Shown here piece by piece: positions 54,701 to 61,038 of a DNA stretch of 64,000 nt. Position 1 is the first letter of the stretch. Each line of letters starts with the position of its first letter. Location of the stretch: NCBI RefSeq assembly GCF_038725785.1, contig NZ_CP109796.1, positions 3,348,001 to 3,412,000 of the forward strand, written 5' to 3'. Under the pieces are notes generated by a model, which was not told the DNA's origin, did not search any database, and worked only from the letters and a program-made list of their open reading frames with translations. The DNA comes from Termitidicoccus mucosus (lineage in GTDB: Bacteria > Verrucomicrobiota > Verrucomicrobiia > Opitutales > Opitutaceae). Position numbers and translations under genes: made by a program.

Positions 54701-57021
54701 CGGAGGTCGTCGAGAAACGCCTTGAGCGAGCCGGTGCTGCCGGTGCCGGCGCGACCCATGTTGAGCTGCTGCGCGGCGGCGGACATGGTTTGCGCGGCGA
54801 CAGCGGCGGCGGCGGACGCGAGCGCGGGCGCGGCGGTTTCGTCGCCGACATACCATTGCGCGGCGGTGGCGGTTTCGTCCCAGACGACGGTGACGAATTT
54901 CCATTTGCCGGCGTCGGCGGCGGTGAGGAGGTTGTTGGAGGATCCAAAGTCGCGGTTGGCGGTGCCGTTGCCGACGGTGAGGACGAGGCGTCCGTTTGAG
55001 TTTGTAGTGACGCGCCAGCCATCGTTGCCGGAGTTGTTGCGGAGAACAAAAATGCCGGAACTGGTCCAGAGTTCTGGAACTTTCAGCCAGAACGAGACGG
55101 AGAGCGCGGTGAGGCCGGTGAGCGAGGCGTGCGAGGCGGTGGTGCCGTAGGCGGCGGCGGTGCCGTTCATGGGGTTTTGAGTGAGGTCGAGCGCGCGACC
55201 TTGGCCGAACGCGCCGCCACCGGCTGCGGTGACGCGCGTGGCCGCGCCGATGCTGCTTGCGCCGATGTTGTAGTCGACGCCGAGCGTGCCGGAGTTGGTG
55301 ATGGCGGTGGGGGCGGTGTTGGCGTCGCCGACAGGTGCGTCGTCGTCGAACGTGTAGCGCACCAGCGGTTCGGGCGGCGGCGGGGGTTTCGCCTCGTCAT
55401 AGACGGCGGCGATTTGCGCGGCGTCGAGCGCGCGGTCGTAGATGCGGATGTCGGCGAGCGCGCCCTTGAAGGCATTGCCGGAGCCGCCGCAGCCGAGCTT
55501 GAGGTCGTAGGCGGCGGGTTGCGCCATCGCGCCGGTGCCGGCGGAGTGCCTCGGCGCGGCGTCGGCGCGCGGGGCGTTTTGCTCGTCGCCGACATACCAT
55601 TGCGCGCCGCCGGTGCCGGTGGCGCCGGCTTTCCATGAGACAGCGATGAACTGCCACGTGCCGGTGCCGGTGGCGAGGAGCGTGCCGGAGGAGTTGAGGT
55701 TGCCGTTTGAAGTGTTGCCGTCGAAGACGGTGAGGCGGAGCTGTCGGTCGTTGAGGGCGGTGATTTGCCAGCCGGTTTTGCTGTCAACGGCGTTGCGGAA
55801 AAGGGTGACGTTGTTCGCGAGGTCGGCGGCGGGGTTGAGCCAGCCGGTGACGGTCATTTCGGAAAAGTTGCCGGCGGCGGTTTGCGAGACGGCGAGCTTT
55901 GTTTGCACGCCGGTGCCGGCCATCGTGCCAAGCGAGAGATCGAGGGCGCGACCGTTGGCGAACGGGCCGGAGCCGTCGGCGCCGGCGACGGGGTAAATGG
56001 TGGCGGCGTTCGCGCCGGAGGCGGAGTCGGTGCGCAGGTTGAAGTCGGAGGCGGAAGTTGTCAGCCCAACGCCGGTGCCGGTGTTGGCGACACGGGAGTT
56101 GTTCGGAATTGAGCCGGTGGTGAGCGCGGAAAAATCCCAGCGGATGAACGGCTCCGGCGGCGGCTCGGCGGGTTTTATCGAGGCGTGAATCTCTGCGATT
56201 TGCGCGGCGTCGAGTGCGGTGTCGTAGATGCGGATGTCGGCGAGCTTGCCCTTGAGCGCGCCGCCGGAGGCCTGGTTGCTTTGCGCGCCGAGTTGGAGAG
56301 GGGCCTTGGTGCCGGCGGCGGCATCGTAGGCGAAGGCATTGGTGTTGGCGGCGCCGGCGGCGACGGGCGCGCCGGAGGCGGTGTCGTCGCCCGCATACCA
56401 TTGCGCGCCGCCGGTGGCGGTCCATGTGACGGCGAAGAATTGCCAGGTGCCGGTGCCGGTGGAAAACGTGGCGGCGGGCGCGTCGTAATTGCGCGCGGCG
56501 GTGGCGACCATGCCGAGGCGGAGGGCGCCGGTGTTGCCGGGGAAAATGATCTGCCAGCCGTGCTTGGGGGAGTTCACGTAGCAGCGGGCGATGGTGACGT
56601 TTTGGTTGGCGGAGGGCAGCGCGTCGTCGAGCAAAAACCAGCCGGTGACGGTCATGGCATCGCGGGGGACGTGGGCTTCCTGGTAGGTGGCGGCGGCATT
56701 GTTGCCGATGTAGGCTTGCTGGGCGTAGCCGTTGCCCATCGCGGTGGCGCCGGAGAGGTCGAGAAACGGCGCCGCGCCGAACGGCCCGCCGACGGCGGCG
56801 CCGAACGTGGGTGCGGGGAGGTTTACGGAGTCGCGGGTGTTGATGGCGAGCGTCTGGTCGAAGACGACGCCGCCGGTGCCGGAGTTCGCCGCGACGGTGC
56901 CGGTGCCGACGAATGTGTAGTGGACGACCGGCTCCGGCAGCGCGGTCTGCGCGGTGGAGAGGAGCGGCGATAGCAGCGATGGAAGAATGAACAGGAGGCG
57001 TGGCCACAATGTTTTTTTCAT
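45460..57021 (-). CDS. 11.5-kb frame: LamG/IPT/heparinase/NHL protein joined to a TonB-dependent receptor (3853 aa)
   Basis: One uninterrupted frame carries two proteins. Residues 1-~2720 are an exported surface protein: signal peptide (MKKTLWPRLLFILPSLL), three LamG domains (~30-790), three IPT/TIG domains (~795-1060), a fourth LamG (~1080-1305), an alginate-lyase/heparinase II/III-like core (~1335-2130, with HDGGYHGHEDGG near 1720), another IPT (~2140-2225), an Ig-like domain and NHL-type repeats (~2330-2680). It ends in a sorting-signal-like tail (SGGGAPCFWYFPALALLALLRRR, given here in part: GGGAPCFWYF then RRR). A palindromic repeat and a second signal peptide follow, then a receptor (see 45460-48780). 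Loss of a stop codon at the repeat is the likeliest cause; a true fusion would be hard to localise. Confidence 0.7.
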   Translation of the reverse strand: MKKTLWPRLLFILPSLLSPLLSTAQTALPEPVVHYTFVGTGTVAANSGTGGVVFDQTLAINTRDSVNLPAPTFGAAVGGPFGAAPFLDLSGATAMGNGYAQQAYIGNNAAATYQEAHVPRDAMTVTGWFLLDDALPSANQNVTIARCYVNSPKHGWQIIFPGNTGALRLGMVATAARNYDAPAATFSTGTGTWQFFAVTWTATGGAQWYAGDDTASGAPVAAGAANTNAFAYDAAAGTKAPLQLGAQSNQASGGALKGKLADIRIYDTALDAAQIAEIHASIKPAEPPPEPFIRWDFSALTTGSIPNNSRVANTGTGVGLTTSASDFNLRTDSASGANAATIYPVAGADGSGPFANGRALDLSLGTMAGTGVQTKLAVSQTAAGNFSEMTVTGWLNPAADLANNVTLFRNAVDSKTGWQITALNDRQLRLTVFDGNTSNGNLNSSGTLLATGTGTWQFIAVSWKAGATGTGGAQWYVGDEQNAPRADAAPRHSAGTGAMAQPAAYDLKLGCGGSGNAFKGALADIRIYDRALDAAQIAAVYDEAKPPPPPEPLVRYTFDDDAPVGDANTAPTAITNSGTLGVDYNIGASSIGAATRVTAAGGGAFGQGRALDLTQNPMNGTAAAYGTTASHASLTGLTALSVSFWLKVPELWTSSGIFVLRNNSGNDGWRVTTNSNGRLVLTVGNGTANRDFGSSNNLLTAADAGKWKFVTVVWDETATAAQWYVGDETAAPALASAAAAVAAQTMSAAAQQLNMGRAGTGSTGSLKAFLDDLRVYDTALTASQVQAVYDELKPDTPPIPPLAVTGFTPENILTGGTVTLTGSNFIDTVSGSSLVNDVLFATVSAGAGNWTVDSGTQITVTAVPAGIPVTGTIGVTGPAGVALAPGAYQLILPAIASFTPESIAIGGTLTVTGSNFIVDGRTLVTDVLFGDVSTGMANFTVVSGTQLIVAPIPDGIPGSAAIGLVSAGGTTFSTGTYTLASPFISGFAPGEIVIGDGVVLTGGNFMSGTASVITDVLFDTKIVGEGNFTVDSDTQITVRAVPGGIPDTGAVKVVTATGTFAAPAPYVIYTPPPAPMIRYTFEEADGAVAAANSGTLTGYNLTTFSGTVGAEIGADASGVAGKGRSLDLSTNQVNAPASPGAAITPVEPPAAYATSQVQTGLPKFKKMTITGWYRPNADVDVASLNNAYLLRHMGMNFHIYHRNARRLQARIGGVDFTTLGNDDGVDATAGTWKFFAVTWEEKIGAKFYGATEDREPYAMGETASAATEFAEPTAAGDIRIGHSNRNGGFPGFLDDIRIYDSTLTAGQVRAVYYEGKDAEPDSNILPYPPAWEASDAGDARRAAAHRAYLALIDRAIAAQGSIMPARILAGYGDGTVAGSKLVSRFTIGYALLQAYRASLVPADVTGGKKQTRDSYLDLAKKCLLATLNAAQNTAAYDATTTIADRQADELSFGLDTVVELYQLLAGLGEFTAPELADIEQKLALCADAVMTGGLEYGSFNRASSRGSGLAAVAAIPSLAAHAHRADWLQFANAIWNDWRHAAPAWKAPGAAANVIDTFEDARGYNGLWASTTLRQAVAMDRLGDLLTPETEAFFARFAHLVAPNGVMPDYGNCYWNHGLTFWLSAFERLGHLYQRSDFLENATAVAAFIARNPGMEIDETSALVDACRAVDATPAALVPADRPGAVVTTRTGDFGDVFFDKLYLRTGTTAADAYAAVDLHDGGYHGHEDGGALLLHTSGSSVLLHSQARLDTFANEMQGVWATRPGEDFLAPTGRHAPGVPTRWLVNFRHPGTYTGGPVLDPAKVSGLFFRAENTGATSVSFNLQVLSIKGVKPDGETVDLGLTANFADAGFTPGEVAFITVSGLSAPLDLSPYQYLLVEWQSSHPDYAPQFGFNGASFLPAGAADGRPATATLRTTAGSFTLDAYAAGDDTAPKGGLTRVMLDSAGRQIAHSRDLRLRKADGALLVLDTFEFTEAGDYTVGPVWHAQNLVSASGGTVVVRDDVQQYYSDDPRDKAAEPPAPLRYDFAAAGSSGTGVSPVSVSLVRSTYESPMYPPGNYPRHPQKEHFAATVTGARAAGDVVTILSVLRPGVPGTAGDQPADVPAAPSLMQPGKHNALFADATGQLDIGENPPPLPPVINTFSPAAVMIGAPVAITGYNFAAGGTSFVTDVVFGNVSAAGHYSVDSGTSITVSAVPAGIPDPGYLYVHATTGTATSGSMYSVGLPPENPVAPVLPGDVAEGADAILTAAAAGTPAPAYAWEFSNDNGATWQSISALDSAAYALSPDTATLTLKTVSGAMSSWQFRYIASNATGHSATSAAVTLKVAQTRLGSAPAALAFDAAGNLYVADSGQHVIRQITSQNDLLVLAGVTGGTGSTNGSGSTARFNTPRGLVAGADGLLYVADSGNHLIRRVSPDGTASTLAGFALITGVSGSAGWRDATGADALFRAPAGLAPDPAGGFYIADSGNHAIRHISPAGAVTTIAGLIDTATTLVTATIAGPSGTTVHVTGTVVTTTAISGTDDGPAEFATFNAPNAVAVGPDGSIYVADFNNRAIRVISPAPDRVVSTLAGQIGTSGMADGTGTDARFGSPAGLALDGGTLYVADSSNSTLRGVDTATGEVRTLAGAAQTTGTADATGTLARFNNPRGLALGPDGFLYIADTGNAAIRVFDPAGATVTTLTVTGTWSQPLPPVENHGHPGGENTSGGGAPCFWYFPALALLALLRRRVSISKERGLSSPRREPTRTRMSALLSLALAFLLSALQPFSPSALSQQPATGSVQGRVLNADTGDYIYQARVRVLSVADGSLRIEALTDPEGRYWLAGVPAGTVTVEAAFTGMPPVTTTVDVVPGQAVDAPTLNLSMTALASGPAAPDGDGKVVMLDAFVVESKRDLTGAAIALNSQRFAENIRNVVSIEEMGFTGDGSITGALKFLPGVELENDDSGFGNAITLSGAPSANVPVTVGGLDAISSSYLTQNEYGNANQRSVNLMQLSANNISRVEVNRSPTPDSPGSALAGSVNLVPKSAFERARPQYTVQLFGSANAKSVTLSQRSAPLNGTQTPVHAGAAFSAIVPLSKRLGFSLNLTHSVSPKSYSAVTRSVTANYNALSENQSEWGYLNDDPATGRVYKYYLHAFDLYDNNSTYTRDSVNLTVDYKLTRNSTLSLGWTQSYNEQQNGQRRASWDMGRARINWGASTTGDEWTGAATDRVTNTPASLHDDGTQVVNATTYNDFIDKNRQFSLKYRWRTHDWAAELLASQGEAGRTSVDLSRDLLFGGWSVVDTVNITFADIQKWDIGSITAAHNGVPVSPFDLASLYSAEGGGGVRAETVTINTTRDTVGYTSLPRFRIKPDWTGDRKVQLAGSLSRNFDIGHTYHIAKLGFDYNDWKRDQRYDEAFGTGGGFYYDGIDVPYTGFVSDGYNRVLPLGYGVLPSMDLHKMALFYKANPGMFKSINPGNDYVTAVINNKYFRETITSAYLRVDSSFLDHRLLVVWGLRAERTDDEAEGAGVDPSANRALRPDTGLMDYIYPRNSLAAAKLIYTPRGRRAEKSYTDLFPSVNARYNLTANLVARASYSQTIGRPDVYNIVPGVVSNLVAVSSGDMAIRVTNPNLDPWKSQNISLSLELYSDKIGDLTLRGYRRWINDAYADRTLSVDDSRDIIEFYGLDLTEFPNAYLVRPERIPGTLVTSGLELSGRYNLDPLLPNWARGLRVRFNISRSTITGGDELAASFGAQKMYLFPWSAGGSLTLERKYFTVAVSGKWNDTQRRAYYAVEIGTANGRYAPGTYEYIQPTFRLDLDLTVKLTKNLSLFINGRDINNYTQEHLRYAPDTPELLKAYRRLQYEAVWTAGMKAVF
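48765..48829. repeat. Palindromic repeat at the junction of the two fused proteins
   Basis: Outer arms AAAGGAGCGCGG (48765-48776) and CCGCGCTCCTTT (48818-48829) are perfect. Inside are two hairpins, CGCGGACA/TGTCCGCG and GCGGGCT/AGCCCGC. It lies exactly between the sorting-signal-like tail of the first protein and the signal peptide of the receptor, and has no stop codon in the frame. A 4x8-base tandem array (GGCTGAA(G/C)G) lies beside it at ~48713-48741. Confidence 0.85.
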
Positions 57022-57213
57022 GATAATGGCGCAGATTTATTTTTGGGATTTACCAGTGAGAGGGGAGAACAACGGGGCGGACAGGTTGTTGAAGATGGCG
57101 CCAATCAAACAGGCATGCCGGGAAAGTCAGGGGATTCGTTTTGCAATCGTTGCAATCACGGAGAGATCCCGTCCCGTTCAAGCATCCCTGCCAGACCGCG
57201 CCACCCCGTGTCC
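57022..57213 (-). promoter_or_regulatory. Upstream region of the fused gene with LacI-type operator candidate
   Basis: TGCAATCGTTGCA at 57142-57154 lies 121 bp upstream of the start at 57021. It matches TGCAACCGTTACA at 60814-60826 at 11 of 13 positions and shares its dyad symmetry. It is probably bound by the LacI-family regulator at 61039-62055. Confidence 0.5.
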
Positions 57214-58359
57214 CTAGCCAGCCGCGGTCATAACGCGCATCCGGCCCGTCAACCGGCGATGCCACTCCGTGTCGCGCCACATGCCTCGGAACTGCGGGCC
57301 GCAAAAATTCGAGGTGCACATCGCGCGCCAGCGCCCGGTCGCCAATGCGGCGTCCACGCCGAACTCGCAGCCTTCCTTCACCCAGCCCCAGTCCAGCAGC
57401 GGCCAGTCCTTGTAATCCACCACGCTCCAGCCCTCGGTGGTCGCCAGCGGCCGGTCCGCGGCGCGCGAGGCGTCGGCGGTTTTTGTTATAATATTCTTTA
57501 ACAAGCCCAGCCAGTGCCCCGGATCGGATCTATACAGCGCCTCGCCGTGACGCGCGAGATTATCATAACCCTTCGGGTCAAACAATTCGTAGGCGTAGCC
57601 GGCGCGCTTATAAAAATCGCTGGTATTGGCGCTCGCCATCCAAAGATGCGCTTCGATGAAATCAAACGCCGATACATCCACCTCGCCATAGCGCCACGGA
57701 CGCGTGTTGGTCGAGACCGTCAGCGGCAGGGAGGGAAAGCGCTCGCGCACGAGTGCCAGCGCGGTGTTCAGCCAGGCGAGCGACGGCGGCGAATCCCATT
57801 CGTCCGGCGCATATTGGGGCGGGTTATGGAAAATCGGCGCCCATTCGGAATGCGTCCACTCGTTGCACAAATCGACATACAGCAGCGCTTGCAGCAGGCC
57901 CTCCCCGGCCAGCCGCTCCAGCACGCCGAGCCACGCATCCGCATGGCGGAGCGGCGTGGTGACATGGGTGCGGATATTATCAACATCGCGGCGGAACCAG
58001 GTGGACAGGCCGACGCGGATGTTGCGCGCGGCGCAGGCTTGTATAAATTTCACCAGCGCCGGACCGGGACGCACCCGGCAGCGCGAGGGCGCGCCCCAGT
58101 CCTGGGTGTTCCAGCACGGCAGCAGCTCCCATTCGCGGTCGAAATTCGCCGCGAGCAGATGGGGATAGGCGTCGATGCGCACGGCCTCGTAACCGCGCTC
58201 CGCCAGTTCGTCCAGCGCGCGGTCCCAATCCTCGTAACCCGCGCCCGGCCAGCGCCGCTCCAGCCACGAGAAATCCCACATGGCGATGGGAATGACATGA
58301 CCGGCGGCAAACAAGGGAGCGCCTGCATTCTCGGTGGAAGTTTGCATGGGGAGTTTCAT
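57214..58359 (-). CDS. Putative clan GH-A glycoside hydrolase (cellulase-like)
   Basis: A 381-residue protein with a TIM-barrel-like pattern: MWDFSWLERRWPG at the start, RGYEAVRIDAYPHLLA, NIRVGLSTWFRRDV, then LLYVDLCNEWTHSEW with the Asn-Glu acid/base pair and TTEGWSVVDY with a likely nucleophilic Glu. No signal peptide is visible. The start at 58359 (MKLPMQTST) lies just after a palindromic repeat; 58347 is also possible. Position suggests it acts on an oligosaccharide imported by the neighbouring receptor. The GH family could not be assigned. Confidence 0.7.
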   Translation of the reverse strand: MKLPMQTSTENAGAPLFAAGHVIPIAMWDFSWLERRWPGAGYEDWDRALDELAERGYEAVRIDAYPHLLAANFDREWELLPCWNTQDWGAPSRCRVRPGPALVKFIQACAARNIRVGLSTWFRRDVDNIRTHVTTPLRHADAWLGVLERLAGEGLLQALLYVDLCNEWTHSEWAPIFHNPPQYAPDEWDSPPSLAWLNTALALVRERFPSLPLTVSTNTRPWRYGEVDVSAFDFIEAHLWMASANTSDFYKRAGYAYELFDPKGYDNLARHGEALYRSDPGHWLGLLKNIITKTADASRAADRPLATTEGWSVVDYKDWPLLDWGWVKEGCEFGVDAALATGRWRAMCTSNFCGPQFRGMWRDTEWHRRLTGRMRVMTAAG

Positions 58360-58377
58360 AGAACAGATTGGCGCTTG

Positions 58378-58449
58378 TTGAACAGAAGGAAACAAAGAGG
58401 AACAAAGGACATTTTTATATTATGGTCCCCTTTGTTTTCTTCCGTTCAG
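58378..58449. repeat. Inverted repeat TTGAACAGAAGGAAACAAAG type
   Basis: The left arm (GAACAGAAGGAAACAAAG) and right arm (CTTTGTTTTCTTCCGTTC) are complementary with two mismatches. It is the second copy of the element at 45235-45317. Confidence 0.78.
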
Positions 58450-58593
58450 AATAATGGCTGGTCTTTAATGATCACGAAGATGCACTCTACAAGTGCGGAA
58501 CCGATCGGCCTGACAAAGGCGCAGGATTGAATTCCTTTTCCTTGTGCTTCTTTGCGGCTATTTTATCGGTTTTTTTATTGCGCCATTTATGAA

Positions 58594-59661
58594 TCAGCAT
58601 TGGTGCAATTTTTCCAACTCCTCGCCGGAGCCGTGCTTCCTGGCGGCGGCAACGAAGGCGCTGACGTTTTCCGGCGGGGTGTTCCGTCCCATCGCGCAGC
58701 CGGAACTGATGATCAGTCCCCGGCCTTTCGTGGCGAGGACGAGTTGTTTGACGGCCTCGTCGATTTGTTCCGGTTTGCCGAACACCAGCGGGTGGCTTGG
58801 ATTGATATTGCCCATCAGCACGGTTGACGCGGGCAGCGTTTCCCGTGCCTTTTTCATGTCCACCTGCCAGTCCACTTCGAGGATTTTGGCGCCGGTGGCG
58901 CCCATGTCGGGGATGATGGCGCCGGCGTTGCCGCAGATGTGCAGCGAAAGCGGCAGGCCGTGCGCTTGTATTTCCGCCGCGGCGCGGCGCTCGTTTTCAA
59001 AGGCGAACTCGCGATACATGCCGGGCGAGATCAGGCTGGGGCCGGCCAGTCCTTCGCCGATCGAGGTGACGTGCGCGCCCGCCTCCTTTTGCGCCTTGGC
59101 GAAGGCGACGCAGCATTTGCGCCCGAAGTCCAGCACGTCGGCGATCAGCGCCTTGTCCGCGGTCATGAGGTCCATCATGAACTGCGTCATGCCGCGCAAC
59201 AGGCACGCGATGCTGAACGGCCCCTGGTCGGCCCGGCCCATGATGAGGACGTGGCCGCCGATTGCATCCGACAGGGTCTTGGTCGCCTCAAGCCATTCGG
59301 GCAGCCGGCCCGCCGTCCAGGGATCGGGGACCTCAAGATCATGCACGTCGCGCAAATCCTTCAGCACGGGCCGCTCCTCGTCCACGATGGCGGGCTCGGT
59401 GTCGCGATAGATCACCCTGGCGCCGATGGCCTCGGCGATCGCCGCGTCGTCGAAATCAATCACGCAGCCGTCGTAGCCGTGCTTTTCCTGCGAGATGCGG
59501 TGTGCCGCGGCCATTTTCCTGCCATTGCGCGACACATCGGACATCTTAAAGCCGGCCGTCTCGACGGCATACATGAAGCTCTGCGGCACGACGGGCAGCG
59601 TGTCAGGCATCCTGCCATCCAGCACGGCCAGGCAGCGTTCGAGCGATGTCATGGGTCTCAT
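58594..59661 (-). CDS. URO-D family protein, MtaA/CmuA-type corrinoid methyltransferase
   Basis: A 355-residue member of the uroporphyrinogen-decarboxylase fold. The start at 59661 overlaps the GH105 stop as ATGA. It carries H241-I-C243-G-N and the late SSGC322AMGRNTPPENV, the His-X-Cys...Cys zinc site that marks methylcobamide:thiol methyltransferases such as MtaA and CmuA and is absent from true haem-pathway decarboxylases. The Met-Gly-Asn-Ile-Asn-Pro segment (VLMGNINPSHPLVFG) agrees. It probably moves a methyl group to or from a corrinoid protein. Its coupling to GH105 suggests methylated sugars as the source. No corrinoid-binding protein is visible in the window. Confidence 0.8.
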   Translation of the reverse strand: MRPMTSLERCLAVLDGRMPDTLPVVPQSFMYAVETAGFKMSDVSRNGRKMAAAHRISQEKHGYDGCVIDFDDAAIAEAIGARVIYRDTEPAIVDEERPVLKDLRDVHDLEVPDPWTAGRLPEWLEATKTLSDAIGGHVLIMGRADQGPFSIACLLRGMTQFMMDLMTADKALIADVLDFGRKCCVAFAKAQKEAGAHVTSIGEGLAGPSLISPGMYREFAFENERRAAAEIQAHGLPLSLHICGNAGAIIPDMGATGAKILEVDWQVDMKKARETLPASTVLMGNINPSHPLVFGKPEQIDEAVKQLVLATKGRGLIISSGCAMGRNTPPENVSAFVAAARKHGSGEELEKLHQC

Positions 59662-60734
59662 GGCGCGGGGGAAACGGCGGTCGGGGAGAAAACGAGCGCG
59701 CGGGCGAGCGCGAGCAGGGCCAGCCCTTGCGCAAACGGGGTCGTCGCATACGGGATGGCGTTGTAGGAGGCGGCGTCCGGCTTGACGGGCGTGCCGGCGG
59801 AGGCGTGCGTGAGTTCGCCGTTTTCGTTGATCCAGCCAAACACCCGTTCGAGCGCGCGTCCGGCCGCGGCGCGCAGGCCGGCGTCGGCGGCGAGGCCGAG
59901 TTCGGTCGCGCGCAAAAACGCGCAGGCAAACGCCGCCGTGCAGGACGCCTCCAGATACGTGCCGGGCTCGTCCATGACGGTGCGCCATGCGCCGGAGGCG
60001 TCCTGCGTGGCGAGGGCGCCGGCGAACTGGCGGCGCAGATTCGCGAGGATCGTGGCGCGCGCCGGATGGCTGTCGCCGAGCAGCGCGAGCACCTCGGTGA
60101 CGGCGATGGCATGCCAGCCGTTGCCCCGTCCCCAGAGCGTGCCGATGGGGGTTTTCCCCGTGTCGTCGTAACCGTGGAAAAGCAGGCCGGTGCGCGGGTC
60201 GCCAAGGTAACGGTAGTGGCTGACAAACTGGCGCGCCGCCTGGTCGAGCAGCGCGCCGTCGCCGGTCATGCGGCCCCATTTCGCGAGGAAAAGCGCGCCC
60301 ATGAAAAGCGTGTCGGCCCAGACCTGGCGGGGATAAATGGCGTCGTGCTCGAAGGTGCCGTCGGGCAGCCGCGGCGCCTGCGTCATGCACCATGCGGCAT
60401 AGTCGCGGCACAGCCTTTCGTATTCAGCTTTTGGATGCAGCTCATGCAGGCAGGCGATGGTGAGGAGCGGCGCGGTGGTGTTGATGCTTTTGGGCGGGAT
60501 GCCCTCGGCGAGCCGGGCTGCGAGCCACTCCTCGATGAAGCGGCGATGGCGCGCGTCGTCCAGCGCCAGGCCGGCCTGCCAGAGCCCGTGGAGCGCGACG
60601 CCTTGATGCCATTCCCAGTTGGAAAAATCGATGTTGAAGTCGGCATGGATGGCGCTGTGCCTGCCGGAGGCGGGCGTCATGGTGCGTTCGCTTAGCCTGG
60701 CAAGAAGCGCGCGGGTGTTTGTCCGGGTGTGCAT
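59658..60734 (-). CDS. GH105/GH88 unsaturated glucuronyl/rhamnogalacturonyl hydrolase
   Basis: A 358-residue cytoplasmic-type alpha/alpha-barrel enzyme (start at 60734, MHTRTNTRALL). Family motifs are FSNWEWHQGVALHGL, RQVWADTLFMGALFLAKWGR, GRGNGWHAIAVTEVL, PGTYLEASCTAAFACAFLRA and SYNAIPYATTPFAQGLALL. These enzymes cleave the unsaturated uronic acid left by pectin and rhamnogalacturonan lyases. It is coupled to the URO-D gene by an ATGA overlap and has an operator candidate 80 bp upstream. Confidence 0.9.
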   Translation of the reverse strand: MHTRTNTRALLARLSERTMTPASGRHSAIHADFNIDFSNWEWHQGVALHGLWQAGLALDDARHRRFIEEWLAARLAEGIPPKSINTTAPLLTIACLHELHPKAEYERLCRDYAAWCMTQAPRLPDGTFEHDAIYPRQVWADTLFMGALFLAKWGRMTGDGALLDQAARQFVSHYRYLGDPRTGLLFHGYDDTGKTPIGTLWGRGNGWHAIAVTEVLALLGDSHPARATILANLRRQFAGALATQDASGAWRTVMDEPGTYLEASCTAAFACAFLRATELGLAADAGLRAAAGRALERVFGWINENGELTHASAGTPVKPDAASYNAIPYATTPFAQGLALLALARALVFSPTAVSPAP

Positions 60735-60813
60735 GGGTTGGGAAGGGGCGGAGGAAAACGCGAGGGCCGGGCCATTTGAGGCAAGGTTTCCGGCAAGGTC
60801 ACGGCGGACGAAA

Positions 60814-60826
60814 TGCAACCGTTACA
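60814..60826 (-). promoter_or_regulatory. LacI-type operator candidate upstream of GH105
   Basis: TGCAACCGTTACA has 13-bp dyad symmetry apart from its centre and one other pair and resembles TGCAATCGTTGCA at 57142-57154. The nearby LacI-family gene is the probable regulator. Confidence 0.5.
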
Positions 60827-60835
60827 AGCATGGAC

Positions 60836-60979
60836 GGGTGCAACCCAAAGTTGTGTCAGCACCCTCTTTCTTCTTTCCTCTTTATCTTTCTCTTTCGTCA
60901 GGAACGAGTGGGGAGAAAGAGGAAAGAGAAAGAAGAAAGAGGAAAGATTCCGGCGGTGACACAACTTTGAGTTGCACCC
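60836..60979. repeat. A/G-rich inverted repeat with long unique outer arms (GH105-LacI gap)
   Basis: The CT-rich and AG-rich arms are enclosed by further complementary flanks: GGGTGCAACCCAAAGTTGTG (from 60836) faces CACAACTTTGAGTTGCACCC (to 60979). These outer flanks are not found in other copies. With the operator site it accounts for most of the ~300-bp gap. Confidence 0.85.
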
Positions 60980-61038
60980 AGCACGCACCGCCGGCCCCTC
61001 CCCTTCCCGTCGGAACGCGCAAGGAGACGGCGACGATT

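Noticed and set aside
45451-54999. Plus-strand frames of up to 1331 codons opposite the fused receptor/heparinase gene
   Set aside because: Gly/Val/Glu-rich shadows of LamG, IPT and NHL repeats; no recognisable protein.
58594-60411. A single 605-codon protein from 60411 to 58594
   Set aside because: The upstream 250 codons are an out-of-frame reading of GH105; the URO-D protein starts at 59661 with an ATGA overlap.
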